From Planctomycetota bacterium (lineage in GTDB: Bacteria; Planctomycetota; Phycisphaerae; UBA1845), in contig JACQFE010000041.1 of assembly GCA_016200265.1 (NCBI GenBank), positions 55,711 to 119,710 of the forward strand: a DNA stretch of 64,000 bases, written 5' to 3'. A program made the translations under genes and the position numbers. The first letter of the stretch is position 1, and every line of letters begins with the position of its first letter. Below are positions 1 to 9,647 of this stretch, in pieces. A model generated the notes under the pieces. That model was not told the DNA's origin. It saw only the letters and a program-made list of their open reading frames with translations, and did not search any database.

Positions 1-596
1 AAGACCGAAAAAGTCCCAAGGCTACGAGAGGTCAACATGGGGTCGAAAAACATATACACGCTGGACAGGCCGTTCGGGCAGTGGTCAACGATGCTGACTC
101 CCGCAAGTCGATCCTCGATCCGATAGCAGATTTCCTGCGTGACAGTCGGCGAATCGTAAAGAAACTCGCGAAAAGGTTCGAATTCTCGAGACATCGATTC
201 ATCGTGCTTGCCGTCAAGATAGCGACGGAAGAGCGCATGCTTCTCGTCGTTCACGCGGGGTTTTCCGGTCATGACGACAACGTCGGAATTCCGCCGCCAG
301 ACCCGCCTCATTGAGCGTGACGGCATGAACTCGGCCACTGACACGCGAGCCTGTTTGCACTCATGGCAGCCGCGACACCGTGGTCGGTAGACTACCTGTC
401 CGGATCGTCGGAAGTTCCGAGCCAGCAATTTTTCATACGTCGCATTGTCAAGACGGTCGGTTCGGTAGACTTCACTACGGGCCATTCGTCCCGGCAGATA
501 GGAACATGGCGACTCAGGCGACACGTTACGCAGAGTGTCCAACTCCGCCTGCGGCGACGAAATCATATCATCAGATGTCAATGCATCGTCGATCAT
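1..596 (-). CDS. bpt: Bpt/Ate1-type aminoacyl-tRNA-protein transferase, 3' end cut by window edge
   Basis: Bacterial relatives of arginyl-tRNA-protein transferase move leucine from Leu-tRNA onto N-terminal Asp or Glu, marking proteins for N-end-rule degradation by ClpS/ClpAP. The frame was read from position 596 (ATG) to the left edge and gives about 198 residues with no stop. Visible family marks are the Cys cluster CRGCHECK near residue 78, followed by the PSRSMRRVWRRN stretch, the H-x-x-S-M-S region, and near the cut end LSSVYMFFDP and RSLGTF. Complete family members have about 240-250 residues, so roughly 45 are missing. An in-frame stop lies just upstream of 596 and no clear Shine-Dalgarno is present. 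It follows the DUF554 gene by 30 bp and is probably co-transcribed with it. Identification is firm; leucyl rather than arginyl transfer is assumed from the bacterial origin. Confidence 0.88.
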   Translation of the reverse strand, partial: MIDDALTSDDMISSPQAELDTLRNVSPESPCSYLPGRMARSEVYRTDRLDNATYEKLLARNFRRSGQVVYRPRCRGCHECKQARVSVAEFMPSRSMRRVWRRNSDVVVMTGKPRVNDEKHALFRRYLDGKHDESMSREFEPFREFLYDSPTVTQEICYRIEDRLAGVSIVDHCPNGLSSVYMFFDPMLTSRSLGTFSV

Positions 597-626
597 GAGA
601 ATCGATGCATTCTATCTTCGCGAAAC

Positions 627-1415
627 CTACGACGGCAACAAGAGTCCTGGCATGAGCCCACGAGAAAGCCAAATAATCAACGGTGGAATGAACAAACCCG
701 GCAACATGTTCGCTACCGGGATTCGCTTGATATCCAGCAAGATCATGGCCGTCCCCAACAGAGCGATCCCCCCTACCGCCGTCATCAATCCAATTGAGAC
801 GTCGTCCATCGGATTTCCGACCTCGTAGGCCAATATTGCAAGGCCGCCTTGAAGAATCCCCACTGTCAAAACGCTCGCAAGAACCCCGGAGCCGAGTGAG
901 GACGCCAGCGCCATCGAGCAAAAACCATCCAAGAAGGCCTTGATGTAAAGCAGCCTGGGATTGCCATGCGTGCCATTTTCGAGACATCCCAGAAGAGTTA
1001 ACGGACCTACGCAGAAAATTACGCTGGCCGTCAGGAATCCCTCGGCGAACATCTTCCCGCCATCGCCAGACTGAGAGAATCTTGAGTGAATCCAGCCGCC
1101 GAGCCCTTCGATTCGCTCATGAATCCGCAGCCATGTTCCGATCATTGCTCCGACCAGCAGCGACCCTACTACTACCATAGCCAGTCGGGCGCCGTAGGTC
1201 TGACTCTCTCGCACGCGCGGGCCGTAGGCTTGCGCGAGTTTCGAAAAATCGAGAACGGACGCATCAATTCCCATTGTGATCGTAATCAGGCCGAGACATT
1301 GAAGCACGATGGAGCGATAGCGCTCACCGAGATTGCGGCCCGCGCTCAAGCCGATCGCGCTTCCCGCAAGCACGGTGATCACGTTGACGATGGTTCCGTT
1401 CAGTATTGACCACAT
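627..1415 (-). CDS. DUF554 family integral membrane protein (YqgA/YdfK-like)
   Basis: The 262-residue protein begins MWSILNGTIVN and is a multi-helix membrane protein of the DUF554 family, whose members (E. coli YqgA, B. subtilis YdfK) have no firmly established substrate. The repeated glycine-rich helices, the conserved N-terminal GTIVN-x-x-x-VLAGSAIG stretch, and the mid-protein FCVGPLTLLGCLENG with the following D-G-F-x-S-M-A-x-A support the family call. The open frame continues upstream to 1625, but that extension overlaps the end of the preceding gene and lacks family character, so the start at 1415 is preferred. It lies 53 bp after the glycosyltransferase and 30 bp before bpt on the same strand. 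Function is unknown; a transport role is only a family guess. Confidence 0.85.
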   Translation of the reverse strand: MWSILNGTIVNVITVLAGSAIGLSAGRNLGERYRSIVLQCLGLITITMGIDASVLDFSKLAQAYGPRVRESQTYGARLAMVVVGSLLVGAMIGTWLRIHERIEGLGGWIHSRFSQSGDGGKMFAEGFLTASVIFCVGPLTLLGCLENGTHGNPRLLYIKAFLDGFCSMALASSLGSGVLASVLTVGILQGGLAILAYEVGNPMDDVSIGLMTAVGGIALLGTAMILLDIKRIPVANMLPGLFIPPLIIWLSRGLMPGLLLPS

Positions 1416-1468
1416 AATCGCTGCCGAGCACGTGCGGCTCGTCTTGCAGTCTATCCGAAGAGCTGCGA

Positions 1469-3331
1469 TCAGCGAATGCGCAACCGGTTCACAATCTGTG
1501 TGATGCGATGGGAAAGGGTGTGTCGAGAAAGTACGAGCTTGCGAGCTTCGATTGACGAGGCCATTCGACCATCCCGATCCGATAGGAGCCGCTTTGCATT
1601 CGCAATGAGTTCCGGTCGTGAACAATATCCATGAAAATACGGGTTCAAGGCCGGATCAATTAGGCCACGGTCAGCGTCATTGGGAGATGCGCCGCGCATG
1701 ATGACGCACGCGCCGGCACACATCGCATCGAGCGCGATCTGCGTGTCCGAATCCCCGCCTGTCGGGATGACCACAATGCTCATCCCATTGAAGATCTGGT
1801 TAAGTTTCGAAGGAGACGGAATTGGCCCGTGCCCAACCGCGAACTTCAGCGAGGCGTCCTTCCAGTTGTCGCCCCAAATGGATACACGGAATCCCGCGTT
1901 GGCAATTGCTTCGGCATCGGCACGCGCGATCGTGGTTGGTGCAATTCGATCTCGAACGTTTCTTTCAAACTGCTCGCGAATTTTTGCATCCTGAAATGCA
2001 ATGCCGCATTCGCGCTCGGCCTGCTCGATGATCGAAGCTGCAAGCGATGCGTCGTACCCATCCGGATCGCGTTGGATCATTCGTTGTGCGACCTGCCATA
2101 CACTGACAAGACTCGGCAAGCTGACGCCACAATGATATGGATCATCATCCGGTAAATTCGCCACGATTGCAACATCAATTTCAAGTGCGGCGTCTCGTTC
2201 ATCGGCCGTCAACGGATGGAACACAGTGTCATCCGCGGCCGGCGCCATGACTTCAATGCATGTTTTCGCGATGGCTGAGTCGAATCCTCTCGCCTGACGC
2301 TCAGAGATCATCAGCAATTCGCTAGAATGAGCGTCACTTTCAACCAGTGAAATCAAGGCATCCAGTGAATACCAGGCAACCATTGGAATCGACGGTACGA
2401 GCGACGTAACGGGACCCGATCGACAGTTGATCCACAAAGCAACGTCCGCGTCAATTCGGGCCATTGCGTTCACGCGGGCCACGATATGGCACTTTCCGGG
2501 CGATTCCGGGACACAAACTGAATGAGTCCATCCCAATTTTTTCAGGCCGCGAGCGATACGGTCCGCAAGTTCAAATGACCCAGGAGAAGCATCCGTTCCC
2601 AAAATCGCAACTCGCGGCTTTTCAGGAATTTCCGGCGATGAGCGGCGCGAGATCCGCCCGACGGCTGCATTCAATGCCTCCGCCTGCAATCCTGCGACCT
2701 TTTCGCCAATTGCTTCCAGACGACCCTGAAGCTCGAATATCTCGGCGGAAGTCCGTTGCGGCACGCGAAAGATTTGCGTCGGCAGAAGAAAGCCGGGATA
2801 GGTCTGGAAGAAGTCATTGACGCGTTTCGGCAAGTCATCGTCGATGAACAATACCAATCGCCCGCGTGAAAAGAGCGCAACAAAATCATGAAGTCGCATC
2901 GCAAGCTTCAGAAAAAGCGGATTCGATTCCACCACGAAAATTGCCCGGCATTCAGGCAATCGACGAGCAAGGACAAGCGGTTCCAACCCTGTGAGAATTC
3001 CAGGGAGCGTGACGTTGCCGCCGGAATCGGTGGCCGTCGAGAACATTTCTTCGGCGCTGATCGACGGCATCGATGATCCGCCAAACCACATCATGCGCCC
3101 GGACGGATCCTGCAATTGGAGTGCAGTCGTGCGATCGCGAGCCTCCACACATCGAACGGTCGCAGGGATCGGCGTTTGATCGATGATCTTCGCGATCGCG
3201 GGCTGAAAAGCACGTAGCGCGTTCAGATTATGAAGATACGTGGCCGGATCGCTCGATGGCGACGCCGAGGCGGAAGACAGGATGTCATTGGCGGCAGGTT
3301 CGGTGATGGGGAGCACAGCGGCATTCAACAT
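1469..3331 (-). CDS. CgeB-like glycosyltransferase
   Basis: This 620-residue cytoplasmic protein looks like a two-part glycosyltransferase. The first half (about residues 60-230) reads like a Rossmann-type region with the phrase FVVESNPLFLKLAMRLHD. The second half (about 255-610) resembles CgeB/Glyco_trans_1_2 proteins, ending with the nucleotide-sugar site pattern DTQIALDAMCAGACVIMRG and a helix LIANAKRLLSDRDGRMA. The start at 3331 is supported by an AAGGAGG Shine-Dalgarno about 8 bases upstream; the open frame extends further to 3664, but that part overlaps a separate small gene and is compositionally unlike the rest. It follows the DUF1573 gene and small membrane gene and may share their transcript. 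Sugar donor and acceptor cannot be read. It could modify glycans, a polymer or a protein. Confidence 0.65.
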   Translation of the reverse strand: MLNAAVLPITEPAANDILSSASASPSSDPATYLHNLNALRAFQPAIAKIIDQTPIPATVRCVEARDRTTALQLQDPSGRMMWFGGSSMPSISAEEMFSTATDSGGNVTLPGILTGLEPLVLARRLPECRAIFVVESNPLFLKLAMRLHDFVALFSRGRLVLFIDDDLPKRVNDFFQTYPGFLLPTQIFRVPQRTSAEIFELQGRLEAIGEKVAGLQAEALNAAVGRISRRSSPEIPEKPRVAILGTDASPGSFELADRIARGLKKLGWTHSVCVPESPGKCHIVARVNAMARIDADVALWINCRSGPVTSLVPSIPMVAWYSLDALISLVESDAHSSELLMISERQARGFDSAIAKTCIEVMAPAADDTVFHPLTADERDAALEIDVAIVANLPDDDPYHCGVSLPSLVSVWQVAQRMIQRDPDGYDASLAASIIEQAERECGIAFQDAKIREQFERNVRDRIAPTTIARADAEAIANAGFRVSIWGDNWKDASLKFAVGHGPIPSPSKLNQIFNGMSIVVIPTGGDSDTQIALDAMCAGACVIMRGASPNDADRGLIDPALNPYFHGYCSRPELIANAKRLLSDRDGRMASSIEARKLVLSRHTLSHRITQIVNRLRIR

Positions 3332-3405
3332 GAACCGTGGCCTCCTTGCCAACTTGATGCCGAATTTCAACACGGCCGACAATGGGTGGCGATACGAGCC
3401 GATCT

Positions 3406-3600
3406 TTAGACACCACGACTTCGCAGAGCGTGCACGGTCATCGTCACCAGAAAGCCGATCCACACCGTCCATGCAGCCGCGGAAATCACAAGCGGAAAAA
3501 CCGGGAGCGACGGCGAATCGCCTACGGGAACACTTGGATCGTCCCAGATCGTCGGCGTCCTCGATTCTGATTCTTCTTCGATGATCTGCTGTGTTGCCAT
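3406..3600 (-). CDS. small single-helix membrane protein, unknown
   Basis: A 64-residue protein (ATG at 3600) with an acidic N-terminus rich in Glu, Ser and Pro, followed by one hydrophobic segment of about 22 residues (LPVFPLVISAAAWTVWIGFL) and a short basic tail ending LRSRGV. A longer version starting at a TTG at 3657 is possible. A weak AAGGA lies upstream of 3600. It sits between the DUF1573 gene and the glycosyltransferase in the same direction, and it explains why the glycosyltransferase frame should not be extended upstream. No family is recognised. The TM segment and the position within the run make it more likely real than not. Confidence 0.5.
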   Translation of the reverse strand: MATQQIIEEESESRTPTIWDDPSVPVGDSPSLPVFPLVISAAAWTVWIGFLVTMTVHALRSRGV

Positions 3601-3667
3601 TGGTTGCCGAAATCCTTGCTGGAGGCGCCATTCTCGATCGCGATCCAGCTCGATCAAGCATCACAAT

Positions 3668-5035
3668 TTAATTCTCAGCCTTGGGTCCCGCCTGAATCAC
3701 GACGGGAATCTCCACTTGCTCCGCGCCTTGCAAAGTCGTTGTTACGGTGAGCTTCGCTTTTCGCACGTCCTTCACCACGCCGGTAAGCTCAACATCCAAA
3801 TATCGCAAGTGACGGTATAACGTCAGCGAGGCCGGGTCAAGCGCAAATTTCACTGCGGCGTCATCGCACGTGATTCCCTTGATATTCAGTTCCATCGTGG
3901 TGGGAGCCTGGAGCTTCACATGCCTCCGCCGCCCGGCCGGTGTGCCGTCATCGCGCAACAAGATCACCGCCGGCTCGATCTCAATCATCGGCGGCACAAT
4001 GCCAAAAACGGGGATTTCGACAACCGGCTGATCCGGGACATCTGTGAAGATGCGCAGGGTGGCCGCGAACGGGCCTGTCGGCGCGTCCGGACGAATGGCC
4101 ACCGTCACGGAATATTCAGAGGCGCCGCCCTTCTTCAATTTTTCGACACTTGGTTCCAGCATAGGACCTGCGTCAGCCCGCTCAACTTTGAAGGGAGCGA
4201 AGCGTGTGGAACTCAGAATCACCGGGGCCAGTTTCTTTCCGGGCAGGGATAGCTGACGCGTCGCATCAATCAGCTTTGGCGTCCACACCAATTCGCCAAC
4301 GACTTCGCCTCGCAATGCAATATCCTTTTCACGTTCGATCCCATCGATCGAGATCGTGACCTTTAACATGGTATTGATCGTACCGAGGGCGACCGTATCG
4401 GGAATGACGAATCGCAGGCGCTGACCAGTGCCAGTATTCTTTGCAAGCGGCTCAATCTCATATTGGATCGGAAAATCATCCGGTGGCTGAACTTTCACGA
4501 CGGTGACTGATTTTCGTGATCCGCTCGGGATGAAATCCACACCTTTCAGCACGTGGTCTCCCCGGCGAACTTGGCGAAGATTTACAAGCCCGTCGGGGTC
4601 CATCTCCACCAACGATTCAATATCGGCTTTGAACTGTAGTTTCAGCTCCGGCTCGACCGGATCATTGTTGAATACGGTGATTGCCTTATTCTGCGTGTCG
4701 CGACGCCCAGTGCTGTCGAAAGTGGCCTTGAGCTCCAACGATCCGCCGGCAGGAACTGTCTTATCTGAATCCGAAAGTTGAACGATCGTGCATCCGCAAG
4801 TCGAAACCGTGCGATCAATCACCAGTGGAGCATTGCCGTGATTCTCAATCGTCCACGAAATATTGACTTTGTCGCCATCCAGGATCGCCCCCAAATCCTT
4901 CAGACGTACTGGCACGAATAATTGGGGAATCGGGCCTGCCGGCGACGGTTTACCGCTCGGTGGGGGCGGAACCTGCGCCGATGCAAAAGGGACCAGGAAA
5001 CCGAGGATCGCGATTTGAAATGCGATTCGATTCAT
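3668..5035 (-). CDS. secreted DUF1573 domain protein
   Basis: The 455-residue protein starts MNRIAFQIAILGFLVPFASA, a classical signal peptide with a likely cleavage after ASA, then a Pro-rich linker. About residues 35-140 form a DUF1573 domain: an Ig-like fold with the hallmark STCGCTIV motif, the W-T-I-E-N-H-G-N-A-P-L strand and the closing F-N-N-D-P-V-E-P. More beta-rich repeats follow (about 140-455). DUF1573 proteins are frequent in Planctomycetota and Bacteroidota and are thought to be extracytoplasmic; their biochemical role is not settled. The start at 5035 is chosen because the signal peptide begins there; the open frame runs to 5086. It follows the large secreted protein by 118 bp in the same direction. 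A longer relative fused to thioredoxin domains lies at 22786-26067. Confidence 0.82.
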   Translation of the reverse strand: MNRIAFQIAILGFLVPFASAQVPPPPSGKPSPAGPIPQLFVPVRLKDLGAILDGDKVNISWTIENHGNAPLVIDRTVSTCGCTIVQLSDSDKTVPAGGSLELKATFDSTGRRDTQNKAITVFNNDPVEPELKLQFKADIESLVEMDPDGLVNLRQVRRGDHVLKGVDFIPSGSRKSVTVVKVQPPDDFPIQYEIEPLAKNTGTGQRLRFVIPDTVALGTINTMLKVTISIDGIEREKDIALRGEVVGELVWTPKLIDATRQLSLPGKKLAPVILSSTRFAPFKVERADAGPMLEPSVEKLKKGGASEYSVTVAIRPDAPTGPFAATLRIFTDVPDQPVVEIPVFGIVPPMIEIEPAVILLRDDGTPAGRRRHVKLQAPTTMELNIKGITCDDAAVKFALDPASLTLYRHLRYLDVELTGVVKDVRKAKLTVTTTLQGAEQVEIPVVIQAGPKAEN

Positions 5036-5153
5036 TAAATTCGCACGCTCCGAATGCAAGGATGCTTGCGCACCGCTTCGTAGCATATATGTTAGGGATT
5101 GTTAAGTGTCAAAGAAATGAGGGATCTTACAGTTCGGCGACGGAAGCGGCATC

Positions 5154-7835
5154 TCAGGGCACGACAAGGTCGATATTGTGCATACGCGGGCCGTCATTCA
5201 TCTCTCGCAGTCCGAGCCGCACGGATCTTCCGACGAGCGGAGTGCCATCTGGAAAGCGATATTCGACTATCTGCGTCTCGCCGGGAAAGACGTGCATGAA
5301 CGGCTTGGATTGTCGTTCCCGACCCGGCACCGAAGCCATTCCTCGGAAACTCACCTCCGCGGTGGTTGTGTTTCGAAGGATATGCCGCAACACGAGCTTG
5401 TCATTCTGCACAAACACCTCACCTGTCACTTCAAGGCCCGGCATCTGAATATCGCACAACAAGGGGAGTTCAAGGCGATAGCCCTCTTGATCGAGGTGCA
5501 ACTCAATCAGAAACTCCTTCCGTCCACCGACTTCGTTCTGATCGTACCGAGCATCGAATTCGAAGGAATATCTGCGGCCGGGCATGAGCCGAAAATCAAA
5601 TTCCTTGGGTGAAACCGCCACCGCCGGCGGTGCGTGGATAACTCCCCTTCCCGATAAATTCCGTGTCCCCTTGTAATCAATTTCGATCGACTGACGGACC
5701 ATGCCATTCGTTATACTGACGCGATCCGGGCAAATTGAGACCGCGTACATCAAGTCGATGATGCACCGATCCACGCCAACCACGAACACAGGATCAGGCC
5801 TCAACGAAAGCGTCTGTCGGCCTTTTTCATCGTGCGACAGCGGGAAGCTTCGCCCCCAAAGATCGAAGGATCGGGACGCATGGCCGAGCTGCAAATGTGA
5901 ATCGCGCCCATGTTCCGGCGCGGTTGGGTTCCATAGCGCCACGACGCTCGAATCAGCGGAGAAAAATGCCATGAGGTGAGTTCCATCCGGCAATTCAAGC
6001 GTCGGACCAGGTTGAGTGCCATCGAGAATTTCCGCGATCGTGTGGAGCACCACGAATTCTTCGGTCGGCTCAATGACTGTTTCCTGCGCTGGCGTGGTCC
6101 GGCGGTGCCAAGTCTGCGGCACAAAAACCGTATCCGCGCCGGATCGCAGCGTTGTCAACAATCGAATGGTCCAATCCGCCAGCCGTGGCAAACGCAAGAA
6201 TTCTCGCTCGGACAAAGGCGCCACGTACGCAAAAATCCGCTCAACCCCCAATGATTTTTGCTGCTCCAAGGCCGCCTTGAGCGATTTGGCTGCTTCGTTC
6301 GACTCGATGCGAACAGTGGGCTGAGCGATCGGAAGTGTTTTTGTGCCGGGCTCGATGTCAATCGAAATTGCGGCGCCGAGCAGCGGCGCGGGAATGAATT
6401 CCGACAGGCTTTGCCGCAATGATTCACGTCCGTTCAGAAAGGCTTCCCGCGGCACGGTGATGTCAGTGTCATCTGAACCAAGCTGCCACATCCGAAAAGT
6501 GCTGGCATTGGCCGCTGCGAAGTTCGAAATCATCTCTCGCCAGCCGATCGGATTGTCCCTTAGAACCTGAAGTAAATTCTCTCCACAAGAAGGCTCATCA
6601 GCATTCCCCGGCGAAATCGACCCGCACATCATTGCAATCAGTGAATATCCGTGTCGAGCGAGTTCCTTGGCGACTCGGCTGATCCTTGCCGCATCGGCCT
6701 CGCGATACGCTTCCGGGTCGTGCCAAATCGGCATCTTGACGGACCTAACCGCCTGTCGCTGAAGGAGATTCAATTCCGCATTCAGCGGCACACTTCGATC
6801 GGGATCGAATACGATTCCGATCAAATGTGAGTGAACATCATCCCGATTGATCGGTGGCGCAAGCTTTGCAAACGTCAGGGTTCGGCTGATCTGCGCACCT
6901 CCGCCCGGACCGCTTTCAACCAACCGCGCATGATACAGCCCCGGTTCAAAATTCCGCACGGAAATCCTGAATTCAGCGTCATGGGTCTCATCAGATCCCA
7001 AGTGTTCATGAAATACGGTATTATCGGCCGCATCAGTGATGGAAAGATCCGCATCGACGTTTCGATCACCATATTCGGCGAACGACACGAGCAACTCCTG
7101 CGGATCATCTTGGCGAATCACATTTCCCGAAACACCCGTCGTTAACTGCACACGAGGCGATGTATAGATTGTCGCCTCGTCGAGCCAGGCTTCCGCGTGA
7201 ACATCTGAATGTTGAATCGGTTTTGGACCGGTCTCTGGATCCAACATCGAATCCTGTACGATCCACATCTGTAACGAAATCGTTGCGGCCTCCGGTGGAG
7301 CCGACGACAAGAACAATTCCACACGCACCCATGGATCGGCCTTGTCGGATTCGCCAAGCCACGCACTCCGCACAAGCGACTCGAAAATCGGCTGTCGGCT
7401 TTCATCGAGAAAACATGCGCTTAAGCACGCGCGGGCGTGTTCGAGGCCGGACGTGCGAACGTATGCCTCAATCCGGTAATCGCTCGAAGGCCGGACAGCA
7501 GTCTCAGGTCCAACGTAAGAATATGCGACGCTGCGACCCTGGCTGTCGAGATGAAATGAAGGCGGGGCCAGGTGCCCCGTGGTCATGTCGAACCCACCCT
7601 TGGCAAACCGTGGAAAGCCCGCCATTCGAAGCGGCTCCCAGTACCGCGGCACGTCTTCAAGGTTTCCCGCGGCCCGCTCATCAAAGTCAAATCGATGGAC
7701 GACCCGGCTTGGGGAAGCAGGAGCAACTTTCGCATCAGGCGATTCCTCTTGCCCCATGACTATCGAAGTCGACAAAAGCCATGAGATCATGGTTGAAAAT
7801 CGAAACTTCGAATAGGACCGTGCGGACTTTCGCAT
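5154..7835 (-). CDS. large secreted protein, possibly glycoside-hydrolase-like
   Basis: An 893-residue protein with an N-terminal hydrophobic segment (about residues 14-28, MISWLLSTSIVMGQ) compatible with a signal peptide. From about 30 to 240 the sequence is beta-rich and reads like a carbohydrate-binding or jelly-roll region (FDFDERAAGNLEDVPRYW). A second beta region covers about 250-345. The middle, about 350-640, has alternating hydrophobic strands and helices and phrases such as VRSVKMPIWHDPE and GVERIFAYVAPL, suggesting a TIM-barrel-like fold of the kind found in Planctomycetota glycan-active proteins. The last 250 residues are again beta-rich. No catalytic residues can be assigned. It is the first gene of the leftward run leading to the DUF1573 gene. 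No named family is recognised. Confidence 0.7.
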   Translation of the reverse strand: MRKSARSYSKFRFSTMISWLLSTSIVMGQEESPDAKVAPASPSRVVHRFDFDERAAGNLEDVPRYWEPLRMAGFPRFAKGGFDMTTGHLAPPSFHLDSQGRSVAYSYVGPETAVRPSSDYRIEAYVRTSGLEHARACLSACFLDESRQPIFESLVRSAWLGESDKADPWVRVELFLSSAPPEAATISLQMWIVQDSMLDPETGPKPIQHSDVHAEAWLDEATIYTSPRVQLTTGVSGNVIRQDDPQELLVSFAEYGDRNVDADLSITDAADNTVFHEHLGSDETHDAEFRISVRNFEPGLYHARLVESGPGGGAQISRTLTFAKLAPPINRDDVHSHLIGIVFDPDRSVPLNAELNLLQRQAVRSVKMPIWHDPEAYREADAARISRVAKELARHGYSLIAMMCGSISPGNADEPSCGENLLQVLRDNPIGWREMISNFAAANASTFRMWQLGSDDTDITVPREAFLNGRESLRQSLSEFIPAPLLGAAISIDIEPGTKTLPIAQPTVRIESNEAAKSLKAALEQQKSLGVERIFAYVAPLSEREFLRLPRLADWTIRLLTTLRSGADTVFVPQTWHRRTTPAQETVIEPTEEFVVLHTIAEILDGTQPGPTLELPDGTHLMAFFSADSSVVALWNPTAPEHGRDSHLQLGHASRSFDLWGRSFPLSHDEKGRQTLSLRPDPVFVVGVDRCIIDLMYAVSICPDRVSITNGMVRQSIEIDYKGTRNLSGRGVIHAPPAVAVSPKEFDFRLMPGRRYSFEFDARYDQNEVGGRKEFLIELHLDQEGYRLELPLLCDIQMPGLEVTGEVFVQNDKLVLRHILRNTTTAEVSFRGMASVPGRERQSKPFMHVFPGETQIVEYRFPDGTPLVGRSVRLGLREMNDGPRMHNIDLVVP

Positions 7836-7880
7836 GTCTGTTCATCGGCGTGAGATTCACGCCCCTTTGCCGGAGATATT

Positions 7881-9620
7881 GTGGTCATTACCGCAAAACC
7901 ACGTGTAGCAGCGTTGCTGGTTCAGAATTCGGTCCTTAACATGCTCTTTAGAATGGCAAATCTTTTCGATACGCGACGCTATCTCACCAATTTCGACGCT
8001 GTGCATACCAGCCACATCGTCACGGATTGTCTGGTTATCGGAAGCGGCGTGGCGGGTGCTCGTGCGGCGGTCGAGGCCGCCAACTATTGCCATGTGATCC
8101 TGCTTTGCAAAGGGGCCTTCACCGATTCGAACACATCCTTCGCTCAAGGCGGCATCGCGGTGGCCAAGGGCGATCCCGCTTCGTTTGAGACTCATTTCGA
8201 GGATACCATGCGCGTGGGATGCGGATTGAACGATCCGCAAGCCGTGCGCACGCTGGTCGAAGAAGGTCCTTCACGGATCGCGGAACTCATTGAATGGGGA
8301 ATCGAATTTGATCGCGAAGCGGGTGAGCTTGCGTACGGCCTGGAGGGAGGACACTCCGTTCACCGCATCGTTCATGCACACGGCGATGAGACCGGCCGGG
8401 AGCTGACGAGGATACTGGCTCGTCGCGTCCGAGGCACGCGAAGGCTTCGCGTGTTCGAACATTGCTTCCTGATTGACCTGCTGACCGACGACGGTCGATG
8501 CCTCGGCGCGGTCACATATCACGAGGAATTCGGACACCAGTTGATCTGGGCCAAGCAGACCGTTCTTGCGACGGGCGGCTGCGGACAGATTTGGCGCGAA
8601 TCGACCAATCCTCCCATCACGACGGGCGATGGTCTGGCGGCCGCGATTCGCGCCGGGGCGATCCTTCGTGACATGGAGATGATGCAATTTCATCCGACGA
8701 CGTTATACGTCGCTGGCGCCGGTCGCGCACTCATCTCCGAGGCCGTCCGCGGCGAAGGCGCCTATTTGATTGACCGCGAGGGCAATCGTTTCATGTTGGG
8801 AAAACATCATGACGCGGAATTGGCCCCGCGAGATGTCGTCAGTCGTGCAATCCATGAGCACCTTGCGGCCACGCATTCGAATTGCGCGTATCTCGACGTG
8901 CGCCATATTCCGAATTTCGCGACGCGCTTTCCGGGCATCACCAGACTATGCGCAGATTTTCAAATTGACGTGCATCGAGATTTGATCCCTGTTCGCCCCA
9001 GTGCGCACTATTTGGTGGGCGGCGTCGAAGTCGAACTGAACGGCCAAAGCAGCGTTGATCGGCTGTTCTGCTGTGGAGAAGTTGCGAGCAACGGTGTGCA
9101 TGGCGCCAATCGCCTGGCCAGTAACTCGCTGCTTGAGGGACTTGTATTTGGGAAAATTGTCGGTGAATCGGCTGGCCGGCTCGCTGATGGAGCACGAACT
9201 GTTCCCGAAATCGCGGCGCTTTCAAGCCATATTGCCGATTCGCTGCGGACCCCTCTCGATATTGTCGATGTGAACAACTCGTTGCGAAGCTTAATGACCC
9301 GGAATGTGGGCGTGGTTCGCAGCGGAGAACGCCTAACGGAGACCGCGGAGATTCTTGATTTCTGGGGTCATTACACGCTCGACAAGACATTCGACTCGCC
9401 GAGCGGGTGGGAATTGCAAAACAAGCTCACCGTGGCGAAGGCGTGTGCAGCGTCGGCCCTGGCTCGAACCGAATCCATTGGAGTGCATTTTCGAAGCGAC
9501 GCGGATTCGCACGGTTCCGCATCGTTGTATCACACGCAAATCGCTCGCGATTTTGCCGAAGCCCAGCGAGTGACAAAGCCTCCCCCCTTTGTAAAGGGGG
9601 GATCGAGGGGGGTAAACTGA
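7881..9620 (+). CDS. nadB: L-aspartate oxidase
   Basis: NadB oxidises L-aspartate to iminoaspartate with FAD, the first step of de novo NAD synthesis; iminoaspartate then goes to NadA. The protein (579 residues from GTG 7881) shows the FAD-binding GSGVAGARAAVEAA, the S-F-A-Q-G-G-I-A-V-A segment, the active-site region GGHSVHRIVHAHGDETG, the QFHPT motif and the GEVASNGVHGANRLASNSLLEG flavin motif. A CGGAG lies 5 bases before the GTG; a shorter start at ATG 7953 (MANLFDTRRYLTNFD) matches the usual family start better. The last 14 or so residues (KPPPFVKGGSRGVN) are translated from a palindromic repeat and are not family sequence. No nadA or nadC is adjacent. The gene is divergent from the large secreted protein. 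Confidence 0.93.
   Translation: MVITAKPRVAALLVQNSVLNMLFRMANLFDTRRYLTNFDAVHTSHIVTDCLVIGSGVAGARAAVEAANYCHVILLCKGAFTDSNTSFAQGGIAVAKGDPASFETHFEDTMRVGCGLNDPQAVRTLVEEGPSRIAELIEWGIEFDREAGELAYGLEGGHSVHRIVHAHGDETGRELTRILARRVRGTRRLRVFEHCFLIDLLTDDGRCLGAVTYHEEFGHQLIWAKQTVLATGGCGQIWRESTNPPITTGDGLAAAIRAGAILRDMEMMQFHPTTLYVAGAGRALISEAVRGEGAYLIDREGNRFMLGKHHDAELAPRDVVSRAIHEHLAATHSNCAYLDVRHIPNFATRFPGITRLCADFQIDVHRDLIPVRPSAHYLVGGVEVELNGQSSVDRLFCCGEVASNGVHGANRLASNSLLEGLVFGKIVGESAGRLADGARTVPEIAALSSHIADSLRTPLDIVDVNNSLRSLMTRNVGVVRSGERLTETAEILDFWGHYTLDKTFDSPSGWELQNKLTVAKACAASALARTESIGVHFRSDADSHGSASLYHTQIARDFAEAQRVTKPPPFVKGGSRGVN
9579..9616. repeat. dispersed palindromic repeat forming the 3' end of nadB
   Basis: The stretch contains CCCCCCTTTGTAAAGGGGGG (two complementary arms around GT) followed by ATCGAGGGGGG. 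Related C-run/G-run palindromes occur at 50131-50167, 52688-52718 and 54506-54524. Here the repeat lies inside the reading frame and supplies the C-terminus and approach to the stop of nadB. Confidence 0.75.
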
Positions 9621-9647
9621 TACACTTGATGGGTCGAGTCCAATAGC

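Noticed and set aside
1416..1625. Upstream extension of the DUF554 frame
   Set aside because: Overlaps the end of the glycosyltransferase gene and lacks family sequence; the real start MWSILNG is at 1415.
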